From the NCBI RefSeq assembly GCF_012223425.1, contig NZ_CP038799.1, positions 5,750,249-5,814,248 on the forward strand: a DNA stretch of 64,000 nt, in the 5' to 3' direction. The notes beneath the pieces are model-generated. The model was not told the DNA's origin and made no database searches. It saw only the letters and a list, made by a program, of their open reading frames with translations. How positions within the stretch are numbered: the stretch's first letter is position 1; each line of letters begins with the position of its first letter. This document shows positions 35,067 to 45,488 of this stretch, one piece after another. Position numbers and translations under genes: made by a program. The stretch comes from Mycolicibacterium frederiksbergense (lineage in GTDB: Bacteria; Actinomycetota; Actinomycetes; Mycobacteriales; Mycobacteriaceae).

Positions 35067-37067
35067 CTAGCCTATGTGCAGGGGGTCCATTTGGACACGC
35101 ACCGGCTGATGATCGTGACGGGCGCTGAGCGTGTTCACCGCGCGACGCAGGGCCGCCGCGAGGTCCAGGCCGCCGGTGCGTGGCACCCGCACGAGCATCC
35201 GGCTCACCACACTGTCCACCGCGATACCGGGCGGTCGGCGCGCGCCGGGCGGCAGCTCCACCGGTCCCAGCGATTCCGCTGCGGGCGGCAGTTCGGCGGC
35301 CTCCAGCAGGGCGATGACGGCCTCGGGCACCCCGTCGAGCACCGCGAGATGGACCGCGGGCGGCAACGCCACCTCGTCGCGGGCATCGAGCTCGGATTCC
35401 GCGTGGCCGACCGGGTCCCAGCGGATCAGCGATTGCACGGTCGGGATCGCCGACTCGGCGATCACCGCCACCGACCCCCCGTCCGCGCGGCTGCGCACCA
35501 GAGCCGCCGCGGCCATCCAGCGCCGCAACGTGTCCTCGGCCGCCCGCAGATCCTGGCGGCCCAGCAGCGCCCAGCTGTCGAGCAGCAGCGCGGCGCCGTA
35601 ACCGCCCTCGGCCACCGGCTCCGCGCCCGGGGTGGCGACGATGACCGCCGGTTTCGGTCCCACCGTGGACAGCACCGACTCTCCGCCGGAAGTGACGACG
35701 CTGGCACCAGGCAGCGCCCGGCCGAGCTCCTCGGCGGTCCGTCGCGCACCAACCACCACCGCGCGCACCGCATCCGATCCGCAGCTCACACACCGCAGCG
35801 TCAGTTCCGCGCGGGCACACCAACGACACACCGCGCCATGGGTATCGCGGTCGGGCAGCGACAGCGGCCCGGTGCAGTGCCGACACCGCGCCACGGTGCG
35901 GCAGCGGGCGCAGGCCAGTGCCGGCACGTATCCCCGCCGCGGCACCTGCACGAGCACCGGGTGCCCGGCCTCCAGCGCGGCGCGGGCGGTGCGCAACGCC
36001 ATCGACGGCAGCCGCGCGGTGTGCGCCGCCGGGTCACGTTCCTGGTCGAAAGCGTTGTCGTCCAGGGCCACCACCCGAGGCGCGTGGTTGCGCACCACCG
36101 GGCGGGTCGCAACCAGGTCGTGGGCCCACCGGCTGCGCACCAGCGCGTGCGCCTCGGCGGTCCTGGCGTACCCGCCGATGATTGCGGCACAGCGCAATTG
36201 GTGTGCGCGCAGCATGGCCACCTCGCGGGCGTGCGGATACGGCGCGCGCGGTTCGGCCAGGTTGTCGTCGCCGTCGTCCCAGACGATGACCAGGCCGAGG
36301 TCGGCGATGGGCGCGAATACCGCGCTGCGGGTGCCGATGACCAGCCGGGCCTGTCCACGCAGCACCGCCAGCCAGCGCCGGTAGCGCTGTGAGGGACCCA
36401 GCCCGGCGGACAGCGCCACCACCCGGGATTCGTCCACGCAGCCCACCGCCGCCGCGTGCACGGCGTCGACATCCCGCTGATCGGGCACCACGATGAGGGC
36501 ACCGCGCCCGGCGTGCACGGACACCGCCGCGGCCTCGGCGAGCCGCAGCGTCCAGTGTTCACCGGGCAGGGCCTGCCAGACGGCCCGCGCCGCCCGGCCC
36601 TCCCGGATCGCGGCCAGGAACTGTTCGCCGCGCCCGTATTGCGCCCAACCCGCCTCGTCGACCGGCTGGTGCGCCAACGGCGGCAGCTCGGCCGGTGGCT
36701 TCTTCTCGACGCCGGCGTGCCGCGGCGGGATGGCCAGCCGCAACACGTCGGGGCGGGTGCCGACATAGCGGGCCGCGACGGCGTCGGTGAGCCTGCGGAT
36801 ATCCGGTGTCAGCACCGGCTCGGCGGAGACCACCCGGTCCAGCCAGCCGAGTTTCCCCGAATGATCGGTGTCCGAACGCCTTTCCAGGACGAAGGCGTCC
36901 ACCAGCCGGCCGTGGAAACGCACCCGGACCCGCACCCCGGGCTGGGCATCGTCGGACTGTTCGGCCGAGACGAGGTAGTCGAATTCGCGGTCCAGGTGCG
37001 GAACCGAGAGCATCGGCAGCACCCGCGCGATGGGTTCGTGCTCGGCGGCGCGGCGGGTCTGCGTCAC
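35067..37067 (-). CDS. priA: primosomal protein N' (PriA), Walker A motif absent
   Basis: 666 aa from the GTG that overlaps the YhhN-like gene stop (GTGA). The N-terminal 3'-DNA-binding domain (IARVLPMLSVPHLDREFDYL, VRVRFHGRLVDAFVL) and two zinc-binding clusters (CARCRTVARCRHC, CRWCARAELTLRCVSC) are intact. The helicase P-loop (GxTGSGKT) is replaced by QALPGEHWTLRLAE, and DEEH by WDDGDDN. Actinobacterial PriA homologues commonly show this, implying a replication-restart scaffold without helicase action. Confidence 0.93.
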   Translation of the reverse strand: MTQTRRAAEHEPIARVLPMLSVPHLDREFDYLVSAEQSDDAQPGVRVRVRFHGRLVDAFVLERRSDTDHSGKLGWLDRVVSAEPVLTPDIRRLTDAVAARYVGTRPDVLRLAIPPRHAGVEKKPPAELPPLAHQPVDEAGWAQYGRGEQFLAAIREGRAARAVWQALPGEHWTLRLAEAAAVSVHAGRGALIVVPDQRDVDAVHAAAVGCVDESRVVALSAGLGPSQRYRRWLAVLRGQARLVIGTRSAVFAPIADLGLVIVWDDGDDNLAEPRAPYPHAREVAMLRAHQLRCAAIIGGYARTAEAHALVRSRWAHDLVATRPVVRNHAPRVVALDDNAFDQERDPAAHTARLPSMALRTARAALEAGHPVLVQVPRRGYVPALACARCRTVARCRHCTGPLSLPDRDTHGAVCRWCARAELTLRCVSCGSDAVRAVVVGARRTAEELGRALPGASVVTSGGESVLSTVGPKPAVIVATPGAEPVAEGGYGAALLLDSWALLGRQDLRAAEDTLRRWMAAAALVRSRADGGSVAVIAESAIPTVQSLIRWDPVGHAESELDARDEVALPPAVHLAVLDGVPEAVIALLEAAELPPAAESLGPVELPPGARRPPGIAVDSVVSRMLVRVPRTGGLDLAAALRRAVNTLSARHDHQPVRVQMDPLHIG

Positions 37068-37789
37068 CCCTGCGGCCCCCGGACGCCGACGTCGCGCTGC
37101 CGGCCGAAGTAGAAACCGGCGGTGATCAGGAACAACGATGCCGCGTAGGCCCACCAGATGGGGACCGCCAAGGCCTCCGACCCGAGCACGAACTTGCTGA
37201 TGCCGATCATCGAATCCGAGACCGCGAAACACACCGCTCCCAGCGCCGTCCACGGGGTCGGCAGTGCGGCCAGCAGCGCGGCACACACCATCGCGCCGAG
37301 CACCGCCATGTACACGGTGACCGGCAGCACCATGCCCTGCTCCAGCAGGGCCGGCCAGAACCACGCCAGCATCGCCACGCACGCCAGCACCACGACGGCC
37401 GCCGCGACCAGCCGCGAGGTGCGCCTGACCACGAGCGGGACCAACGCGGCAAGGAAGCACAGGTGGGCGATCAGGAACGACGCCAGGCCCAGCACGAAGG
37501 ACGGCGCCCACCACGGCATCGCGAGCAGATAGTCGCCCGCCGCGGACCCGATCAACGCCGCGATCAGCCAGCGCCGTTCCCGGGCGATCGGGTGGCGCAG
37601 CGCGGCCACCGCCAGCAGCACCGCGGCGGCGGCCTTGACGGCGGGCTGCAGGGCGAACTGCCCGGTGAGCTCGGCACCGGCGGGCACCCGCAGCGCAACG
37701 GTCACCAGAAACACCCCGTAGCCGGCGCCGACGGCGACCGCCAGCACCCAGAACAGCCGGGTCCACGGCGCTGCGTACGGTGAACCCAT
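37064..37789 (-). CDS. YhhN/TMEM86-type membrane protein (lysoplasmalogenase-like)
   Basis: 241 aa with about eight helices. Conserved polar residues sit inside the membrane segments (IGSAAGDYLLAMP, FLIAHLCFLAALVPLV, LGAVCFAVSDSMIGISKF), as in the YhhN family whose animal members cleave lysoplasmalogen. Its ATG at 37789 shares the CATG palindrome with the divergent lipase ATG at 37788. A start at 37828 would run 41 bases into the lipase gene. It corresponds in position to Rv1401. Confidence 0.85.
   Translation of the reverse strand: MGSPYAAPWTRLFWVLAVAVGAGYGVFLVTVALRVPAGAELTGQFALQPAVKAAAAVLLAVAALRHPIARERRWLIAALIGSAAGDYLLAMPWWAPSFVLGLASFLIAHLCFLAALVPLVVRRTSRLVAAAVVVLACVAMLAWFWPALLEQGMVLPVTVYMAVLGAMVCAALLAALPTPWTALGAVCFAVSDSMIGISKFVLGSEALAVPIWWAYAASLFLITAGFYFGRQRDVGVRGPQG
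37776..37781 (+). promoter_or_regulatory. -10 element of the lipI-like gene (leaderless)
   Basis: TACGGT (TANNNT) is followed by six bases and the ATG at 37788, so the transcript would start at the start codon. The element lies inside the 5' end of the divergent membrane-protein gene. Confidence 0.55.
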
Positions 37790-38717
37790 GCCTGAATCCG
37801 GTACCGACAGACCCGCCTTGGACGCCATCCTGGAGAAGGTACTGGAAGCGGTGCCGTTCCAATTGACGATGGAGGGTGGTCCCGCCGCCGCGCGGGAACG
37901 TTTCCGCGCGCTGCCGCGCCGCGAGGTGCATCAACAGCTGCGCGTCGAGGACCGTGCGATCGAGGGCGTGCCGGTGCGGATCTACTGGCCTTCGGAACCG
38001 GCCGAGAAGCCGCCGGTACTGCTGTTCTTCCACGGCGGCGGCTGGGTCGTCGGCGATCTGGACACCTACGACGGCACCGCCCGCGAGCATGCGGTCGGGG
38101 TGGGTGCGGTGGTGGTGTCGGTGGACTACCGGCTGGCCCCCGAGCATCCCTACCCGGCGGCGGTCGACGATGTCTGGGCGGTGACGCGCTGGGTGGAGGG
38201 CCACGCCGACGAGCTGGGCGCCGACCCCGATCGCATCGCCGTGGCCGGGGATTCCGCCGGCGGCAACCTGGCCGCGGTGGTGGCCCTGCTGGCCCGTGAC
38301 GCCGGGCTCAACCTGCGCGCCCAGCTGCTGTGGTACCCCGCGACCACCTGGGACACCAGGTTGCCGTCGTTCACCGAGAACGCCGACGCACCGATCCTCG
38401 ACCGTGGCTCGGTCGGCGGCTTCTCCAAGCTGTACGCCGGTGACGCCGATCTGAGTGATCCGCCGGCCACCCTGGTGCCGGCTCGCGCCGCGTCACTGGC
38501 CGGTGTGGCGCCGGCCTATATCGCGGTGGCCGGATACGACCCGCTGCGCGACGACGGAATCCGCTATGCGGAACTGCTGGCCGCCGCCGGGGTGCCCGCC
38601 CAGGTACACAACGCCGAAACCCTGGTGCACGGCTATCTGGGCTACTACGGGGTGGTACCGGCGGCCACCGAGGCGGCCGATCTCGCCTTTGCCGCGCTGC
38701 GGGGCGGGCTAGCCTGA
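37788..38717 (+). CDS. lipI: HSL-family carboxylesterase/lipase (LipI-like)
   Basis: 309 aa alpha/beta hydrolase. The oxyanion-hole motif FFHGGGWVVGD, nucleophile elbow GDSAGGN, late GYDPLRDDG with its Asp, and His in VHGYLGYY identify the hormone-sensitive lipase group (LipH/LipI, Rv1399c/Rv1400c). It hydrolyses short-chain esters or lipids in the cytoplasm; no signal peptide. The lipH paralogue starts 5 bases after its stop. The exact lipI/lipH assignment is by position. Confidence 0.9.
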   Translation: MPESGTDRPALDAILEKVLEAVPFQLTMEGGPAAARERFRALPRREVHQQLRVEDRAIEGVPVRIYWPSEPAEKPPVLLFFHGGGWVVGDLDTYDGTAREHAVGVGAVVVSVDYRLAPEHPYPAAVDDVWAVTRWVEGHADELGADPDRIAVAGDSAGGNLAAVVALLARDAGLNLRAQLLWYPATTWDTRLPSFTENADAPILDRGSVGGFSKLYAGDADLSDPPATLVPARAASLAGVAPAYIAVAGYDPLRDDGIRYAELLAAAGVPAQVHNAETLVHGYLGYYGVVPAATEAADLAFAALRGGLA

Positions 38718-38721
38718 CGTC

Positions 38722-39699
38722 ATGGCTCCCTCCGCGCCGTCCTCCGGCGACACACGCCCCGACGTCGACCCCAACCTCAAGGCACTGTTGGACGCCGTGC
38801 CACTGGAATTCACCGTCGAAGACGGTGTCGATGCGGCCCGCGAGAAGTTCCGTGCGCTCAGGCCGCCGCCGGAGATGCTCCCGCAGTTGCGGATCGAGGA
38901 GCGCACCATCGGGTACGGCGATCTCGCCGATATCCCCGCGCGGATCTACTGGCCGCCGGTGCCACAGCACGACAACCTGCCGGTGCTCGTCTACTACCAC
39001 GGTGGTGGCTGGGCAATCGGCGACCTGGACACCCATGACCATGTGGCCCGCGCACATGCGGTCGGCGCCGAGGCGATCGTGGTGTCGGTGGACTACCGAC
39101 TGGCCCCCGAGCACCCGTACCCGGCCGGCGTCGAGGACTCTTGGGCGGCGCTGCGCTGGGTGGGCGAGCACGCCGCCGAACTCGGTGGTGACCCGACACG
39201 CATTGCGGTGGCCGGGGATTCGGCCGGCGGCAACCTGTCGGCGATCATGGCGTTGCGCGCCCGCGACGCCGGCGGACCGCCGCTGGTGTTCCAGTTGCTG
39301 TGGTATCCGGTGGCCGTCGGCGACCTGAAGGCGCCGTCGTTCATCGAGAACGCCGACGCCTACATCCTCAACCAGGACGTCATGAATGCCTTCCTGACCT
39401 GGTATCTGCCCGGAGTCGACCTCGACGATCCGGCAACGCTGCCCACCGATGTCGCACCGGCCAACGCCCAGTCGCTGCGCGGCCTGCCGCCGGCCTTCAT
39501 CGGCACCGCCGAACACGATCCGCTGCGCGATGACGGCGGCAGGTACGCCGAACTGCTGACCGCGGCCGGCGTCGCGGTGCAGCACAGCAACGAACCGACG
39601 ATGGTGCACGGTTACGTCAGCCTCGCGTTGGCCTCCCCCGCCGCCACCGAGGCCGCCGAACGCGGGATCGCGGCCCTGCGGGCCGCACTGCATCCGTGA
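38722..39699 (+). CDS. lipH: HSL-family carboxylesterase/lipase (LipH-like)
   Basis: 325 aa paralogue of the preceding gene: YYHGGGWAIGDLDTHD, GDSAGGNLSAI, EHDPLRDDG and MVHGYVSLA give the oxyanion hole and the Ser-Asp-His triad. The N-terminus (SSGDTRPDVDPNLKALLDAV) matches mycobacterial LipH. The pair looks like a tandem duplication and is probably co-transcribed with the monooxygenase gene that starts 11 bases later. Confidence 0.9.
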   Translation: MAPSAPSSGDTRPDVDPNLKALLDAVPLEFTVEDGVDAAREKFRALRPPPEMLPQLRIEERTIGYGDLADIPARIYWPPVPQHDNLPVLVYYHGGGWAIGDLDTHDHVARAHAVGAEAIVVSVDYRLAPEHPYPAGVEDSWAALRWVGEHAAELGGDPTRIAVAGDSAGGNLSAIMALRARDAGGPPLVFQLLWYPVAVGDLKAPSFIENADAYILNQDVMNAFLTWYLPGVDLDDPATLPTDVAPANAQSLRGLPPAFIGTAEHDPLRDDGGRYAELLTAAGVAVQHSNEPTMVHGYVSLALASPAATEAAERGIAALRAALHP

Positions 39700-39709
39700 G
39701 AGTGCTGTC

Positions 39710-41182
39710 ATGACACCGGATTTCCACACCGTCATCATCGGCGCCGGGTTCTCCGGCATCGGCGCGGCGATCGCCCTGGACAGGGCCGGCCTGGGCGACT
39801 ACCTCATCGTGGAGGCCGGAGCCGAAGCCGGCGGCACCTGGTACTGGAACACCTATCCCGGTATCGCCGTGGACATCCCGTCGTTCTCCTATCAGTTCTC
39901 GTTCGAGCAGAGCCCGGACTGGTCGCGCACCTACGCCCCGGGTCACGAGCTCAAGGCCTACGCCGATCACTGCGTGGCCAAATACGGGATCGCCTCCCGG
40001 ATCCGGTTCGACACCCAGGTGACCGCGGCCGTGTTCGACGAGGACGCCGACCTGTGGCGGCTGAGAACCAGCGGCGCCGACATCACCGCGCGGCATCTGA
40101 TCAATGCCGCGGGTGTGCTCAACGTGCCCAAGCTGCCGGACATCCCGGGTGTCGACACCTTCGCGGGCACCACCGTGCACACCGCCCGCTGGGATCACGG
40201 GACTGAGCTGACCGGCCAACGGGTGGCGGTGATCGGTACCGGGGCCTCGGCGGTGCAACTGATCCCGGAGATCGCCACGGAGGTCGCCCAGCTCAGCGTG
40301 TTCCAGCGCACCCCGATCTGGTGCTTCCCCAAATTCGACGTGCCCCTGCCCGCGCCGGCCCGCTGGGCGATGCGACTGCCGTTCGGCAGTGCCGCCCAGC
40401 GGCTGCTCAGTCAGGCCTATGTCGAGGTGACCTTTCCGCTGTCGGCGCAGTATCACAGCGTGCTGCCGCTCAGCGGCGGCGCCGAGCGGATGGCGAGGAA
40501 CTATCTGCGGCGTGAGGTCAAGGATCCGGTGTTGCGGGACAAGCTGACCCCGCGCTACCCGGTGGGCTGCAAACGCCCGGCATTTCACAACAGCTACCTG
40601 AGCACCTTCAACCGGGACAACGTCGCCCTGGTCACCGAACCGATCGAGCGGATCACCCCGGCCGGTGTGGTCACCGCGGACGGACATGTCCACGAGGTCG
40701 ACGTGCTGGTGCTGGCAACCGGTTTCAAGGTGATGGACGTCGACTCCGGGACCTTCCCGTTGATCGGGCCCGGTGGCCAGTCACTGGCCGATTTCTGGAC
40801 CCGCAACCGGATGCAGGCCTACGAGGGTGTCAGCGTGCCCGGCTTCCCGAACTTCTTCAACGTCTGTGGGCCCTACGGGTACGTCGGCTCCTCGTATTTC
40901 GCGTTGATCGAGACCCAGACCCGGCATATCGTGCGCTGCCTGCAGCAGGCGGACCGGACCGGCGCGGTCCGCGTCGAGATACGCCCTGAGGCCAACGCCC
41001 GGTATTTCGACGAGATGATGCGCAAACGGCACCGCCAGATCTTCTGGCAGGACAGTTGCGCGTCGGCCAACAGCTACTACTTCGACAAGAACGGTGACGT
41101 GCCGCTGCGGCCGGCCAGCACGCCCGAGGCGTACTGGCGCAGCCGCAGCTTCCCGCTCAGTGACTACGAGTTCAGTTCCTAG
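39710..41182 (+). CDS. FAD-dependent Baeyer-Villiger-type monooxygenase
   Basis: 490 aa, homologue by position of Rv1393c. FAD site VIIGAGFSGIGAAIALDRAG near the N-terminus, YPGIAVDIPSFSYQFSF downstream, NADPH site VAVIGTGASAVQLIPEI, and LVLATGFKVMD late. These define the flavin-containing monooxygenase/BVMO group, which inserts oxygen into ketones or oxidises S/N atoms; the substrate is unknown. Convergent with metK. Confidence 0.9.
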   Translation: MTPDFHTVIIGAGFSGIGAAIALDRAGLGDYLIVEAGAEAGGTWYWNTYPGIAVDIPSFSYQFSFEQSPDWSRTYAPGHELKAYADHCVAKYGIASRIRFDTQVTAAVFDEDADLWRLRTSGADITARHLINAAGVLNVPKLPDIPGVDTFAGTTVHTARWDHGTELTGQRVAVIGTGASAVQLIPEIATEVAQLSVFQRTPIWCFPKFDVPLPAPARWAMRLPFGSAAQRLLSQAYVEVTFPLSAQYHSVLPLSGGAERMARNYLRREVKDPVLRDKLTPRYPVGCKRPAFHNSYLSTFNRDNVALVTEPIERITPAGVVTADGHVHEVDVLVLATGFKVMDVDSGTFPLIGPGGQSLADFWTRNRMQAYEGVSVPGFPNFFNVCGPYGYVGSSYFALIETQTRHIVRCLQQADRTGAVRVEIRPEANARYFDEMMRKRHRQIFWQDSCASANSYYFDKNGDVPLRPASTPEAYWRSRSFPLSDYEFSS

Positions 41183-41195
41183 CGCGCAGCGACGC

Positions 41196-42395
<1,200 letters not shown>

Positions 42396-42493
42396 GTGGC
42401 ATCCTCCATTAATTAGATAGACGAATCATCATTGTGCTCATTGGCAGCCAACCGTGTAAACGCCCATGACGCAACAGTTACCTGCACGCGGTG

Positions 42494-43735
42494 TCACCCC
42501 TGTAGGAGTGCCCCGATCGCGTCCACGATACGGCTGGCCATCAAAGTCTTCGAACCGTGCTCCAGTGCGGTCTCGGTGCCGTCGGCGGCCAGTATCCAAC
42601 CGTCGTTGTGATCGACCTCGAATGCCCGGCCCTCACCGACGGCATTGACCACCAGCAACTCGCAGCCCTTGCGCTTCAACTTGGCCCTGGCGTGGAACAA
42701 CACGTCACCGTTGGCGTCGCCGGTCTCGGCGGCGAAACCGACGATGGCCCGCATGTTGGGCAGCTGTCCGTCGACACGGGCGCGGACCGCGCCGGCCAGC
42801 ACATCGTCATTGCGGACGAGTTCGACCGACGGCGCGTCCGTCTCGTCGGCGCTCTTCTTGATCTTGGCGGTGGCCACCTGGGCGGGCCGGAAATCGGCGA
42901 CGGCGGCGGCCATCACCAGGACATGGGCCGCGGGCGCGTGCTTGGACACCGCGTCGCCGAGTTGAGCGGCCGAGCCGATGTGCACCACGTTCACCCCGGC
43001 CGGGTCGATGAGCCCGGCGGTGTTTCCGGCGATGAGGGTGACCTCGGCGCCGCGCTGGGCCATCACCCGCGCGACCGCATAGCCCTGCTTGCCCGAACTC
43101 CGGTTGCCGATGAAGCGCACCGGGTCCAGCGGCTCGCGGGTGCCGCCCGCGGTGACCAGAACCTTGACCCCGGCCATGTCATAGGGCAGCGCATCGCCGC
43201 GCTCCAGCAGCAGTCGGGCCAGGGTGGTGATCTCCTCGGCCTCGGGCAGCCGGCCCGGACCGGTGTCGGCGCCGGTGAGACGTCCGGACGCCGGTTCCAG
43301 CACGACCGCACCGCGACGCCGCAGCGTGGCGACATTCTCGACGGTGGCCGGGTGGAACCACATCTCGGTGTGCATGGCGGGTGCGAACAGCACCGGACAG
43401 CGGGCGGTCAGCAGGGTCGCGGTGAGCAGATCATCGGCGCGGCCGGCGACGGCACGCGCCAGCAGGTCCGCGGTCGCGGGCGCCACCACCACCAGATCGG
43501 CCTCCTGGCCGAGCCGGACATGAGGCACCTCGTCGACGTTCTCGAACACGCCGGTCTGCACCCGGTGCCCGGACAGTGCTTCGAAGGTCGCGGCGCCGAC
43601 GAACTTCAGCGCCGATTCGGTCGGGATGACCCGAACCTCATGGCCCGCCTCGGTGAGTTGACGGACGACCGTGCACGCCTTGTAGGCGGCGATGCCCCCG
43701 GCCACACCGACGATGATCCGTTTCCGGTCGGTCAT
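42494..43735 (-). CDS. coaBC: bifunctional phosphopantothenoylcysteine decarboxylase/synthase CoaBC
   Basis: 413 aa. The N-terminal CoaC flavoprotein has GVAGGIAAYKACTVVRQL and the PAMHTEMW substrate loop; the C-terminal CoaB has VTAGGTREPLDPVRFIGNRS and VGFAAETGD. It carries out steps 2 and 3 of CoA synthesis from pantothenate, upstream of the phosphopantetheine needed by carrier domains. The ATG lies 29 bases after rpoZ. It corresponds to dfp/Rv1391. Confidence 0.97.
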   Translation of the reverse strand: MTDRKRIIVGVAGGIAAYKACTVVRQLTEAGHEVRVIPTESALKFVGAATFEALSGHRVQTGVFENVDEVPHVRLGQEADLVVVAPATADLLARAVAGRADDLLTATLLTARCPVLFAPAMHTEMWFHPATVENVATLRRRGAVVLEPASGRLTGADTGPGRLPEAEEITTLARLLLERGDALPYDMAGVKVLVTAGGTREPLDPVRFIGNRSSGKQGYAVARVMAQRGAEVTLIAGNTAGLIDPAGVNVVHIGSAAQLGDAVSKHAPAAHVLVMAAAVADFRPAQVATAKIKKSADETDAPSVELVRNDDVLAGAVRARVDGQLPNMRAIVGFAAETGDANGDVLFHARAKLKRKGCELLVVNAVGEGRAFEVDHNDGWILAADGTETALEHGSKTLMASRIVDAIGALLQG

Positions 43736-43764
43736 ATCCGCCCTTCGGCCGCGAGCCTCACAGG

Positions 43765-44061
43765 TCAGGCTGAGTGATCGCCCTCGGAATGCTCAAGCAG
43801 ATCGGCGTGGATCTCGCGCATCGCGATCGACAACGGCTTCTCCTGCAGCCCCGGCTCGACCAGCGGGCCGACGTACTCCAGGATCCCGTCGCCGAGCTGG
43901 TTGTAGTAATCGTTGATCTGGCGGGCCCGCTTGGCGGCGTAGATGACCAGCGCATACTTGCTCGATGCGCGGTCGAGCAGCTCATCGATGGGCGGGTTGG
44001 TGATGCCCAGCGGCGTGTCATAGGCGTTGGCGGCGTCAAGGTTCTCGACAGGCGTGCTCAC
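43765..44061 (-). CDS. rpoZ: RNA polymerase omega subunit
   Basis: 98 aa. TNPPIDELLDRASSKYALVI and YAAKRARQINDYYNQLGDG are the omega signature around the beta'-binding helix. Assists assembly and stability of RNA polymerase. GTG start behind GGGAGA. Between gmk and coaBC, as in all mycobacteria. Confidence 0.97.
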   Translation of the reverse strand: MSTPVENLDAANAYDTPLGITNPPIDELLDRASSKYALVIYAAKRARQINDYYNQLGDGILEYVGPLVEPGLQEKPLSIAMREIHADLLEHSEGDHSA

Positions 44062-44145
44062 AAAATTCTCCCAGGGCTGTAATCAAGATTCGGTGTTAGA
44101 GATGTTGCTGTTGATGAGGTTGAGGCGGCTGTCGGATCGAACCGG

Positions 44146-44724
44146 CTAACGGGCCACCAGCAAGGATACCAATTCTGCGCACGCCGACTCCAATTGAGTG
44201 TTGACCACCACGACATCGAAGTCGCCTTGGGCGGCCATTTCCTCGCGCGCGGTGCCCAGTCGCCGGGCCTGGACCTCCGGGCTCTCGGTCCCGCGGCCGA
44301 TCAGTCGCTCCTCCAGCACCGCCCAACTGGGCGGGGCGAGGAACACCGTCGTGACCTCGGGCATGGCGGCTTTCACGGCGCGGGCGCCGGCCAGATCGAC
44401 CTCGATCAGGACCGGGACGCCATCGCGGGTGGCGGAGCGCACGGGTGCTGCCGGGGTGCCGGAGCGGTGCAGACCGCCGTGGATATCGGCCCATTCGAGG
44501 AGTTCACCCTCATCGATCATCCGCTGGAACTGCTCGGCGGAGACGAAGGTGTAGTCCACGCCGTCGACCTCACCGGGTCGCGGCGCACGTGTCGTCACGG
44601 ACACGCTGAAATGCAGGTCGGGAATCCGGTCGCGCAGACAGCGCACCACTGTGGACTTCCCGACGGCGGACGGGCCGGACAAGACCACCACTGCAGCCTT
44701 GCCCGGCCCACCACCAGTCTTCAC
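44146..44724 (-). CDS. gmk: guanylate kinase
   Basis: 192 aa. P-loop LSGPSAVGKSTVV, GMP-binding SVSVTTRAPRPGEVDGVDY and the lid region ERLIGRGTES. Phosphorylates GMP to GDP. It follows mihF by 16 bases; the 84 bases to rpoZ may hold an rpoZ promoter. Confidence 0.97.
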   Translation of the reverse strand: MKTGGGPGKAAVVVLSGPSAVGKSTVVRCLRDRIPDLHFSVSVTTRAPRPGEVDGVDYTFVSAEQFQRMIDEGELLEWADIHGGLHRSGTPAAPVRSATRDGVPVLIEVDLAGARAVKAAMPEVTTVFLAPPSWAVLEERLIGRGTESPEVQARRLGTAREEMAAQGDFDVVVVNTQLESACAELVSLLVAR

Positions 44725-44740
44725 TTGTCTGTACTGCGTT

Positions 44741-45064
44741 TTAGTCGGCAGTGAAGTCGAACTTCTCCAGGAGTGCCTTGCGCTGACGATCGCCGAGGCC
44801 GCGCAGGCGGCGGGTCGGAGCGATCTCCAGTTCGGTCATGATCTCCTGCGCCTTGACCTTGCCGACCTTGGGCAGGGCCTCCAGAAGTGCGGAGACCTTC
44901 ATCTTGCCCAAGACCTCATCGGACTCGGCGTCCTTCAGTACCTGCTTGAGGTTGGTGCCGCCACGCTTCAGCCGATCTTTGAGCTCGGCTCGCGCTCGAC
45001 GTGCGGCAGCAGCCTTCTCCAACGCTGCCGCGCGCTGTTCGTCGGTCAACTGGGGAAGGGCCAC
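44741..45064 (-). CDS. mihF: mycobacterial integration host factor (mIHF)
   Basis: 107 aa, basic: an N-terminal coiled helix (EQRAAALEKAAAARRARAE), then a helix-two-turn-helix (KVSALLEALPKVGKVKAQEI, RRLRGLGDRQRKALLEKF). Nucleoid-associated DNA-bending protein, essential in M. tuberculosis and needed for L5 phage integration. It heads the mihF-gmk-rpoZ group. Confidence 0.96.
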   Translation of the reverse strand: MALPQLTDEQRAAALEKAAAARRARAELKDRLKRGGTNLKQVLKDAESDEVLGKMKVSALLEALPKVGKVKAQEIMTELEIAPTRRLRGLGDRQRKALLEKFDFTAD

Positions 45065-45488
45065 GGGGTTCCTCCGTCTCTTGCCATCTGTTGTTTCATC
45101 ACGGCTGGATCACGTAACCAGCCAGCGACGACGACCGTACCCACGCATCCTGACGAAAGCTAACCCCACCCCCGGGTTACGGCGTCAAAAGGCCAGCGTG
45201 TACGGCATGCGCACGCAATGCCGGTTTCCGGCGTGTCCGCCACGTGCGCGCCACCTGGATTTCTGATCTCCCTGCATATCAAGGGTTTTCAGCACTCCAG
45301 CAGGTCGGCGGGGGTTTCCGCCGACCTGCTGCAAGTTCGCTGAATCCCGAATCCTGGCGGTCGAATGAGAAATTTTCGCTGGTCATGGCGTGTCGGGCGT
45401 GTCGTCGGCCGCTCCGGGAGCCGGGCCTCGGACCGGTCCCCACGTACATCTAGGTCAGCTAAACAAATATTCGCTACTGAGGAGTAGG
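45065..45488. other. 424-bp divergent intergenic region
   Basis: This lies between mihF (minus) and the DUF2330 gene (plus) and presumably holds both promoters. The only clear structure is the perfect hairpin at 45298-45331. No protein-like small frame stands out. AT-rich AAACAAATATTCGCTACT lies just upstream of the DUF2330 SD. Confidence 0.5.
45298..45331. other. perfect 14-bp inverted repeat, terminator or small-RNA end candidate
   Basis: CAGCAGGTCGGCGG, a six-base loop GGGTTT, then CCGCCGACCTGCTG. The stem is GC-rich and perfectly paired, as strong as an intrinsic terminator stem, but it sits about 230 bases upstream of mihF and 158 bases before the plus-strand gene rather than after a stop codon. 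It could end an unseen small transcript or an mRNA leader, or be a binding site. Confidence 0.6.
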
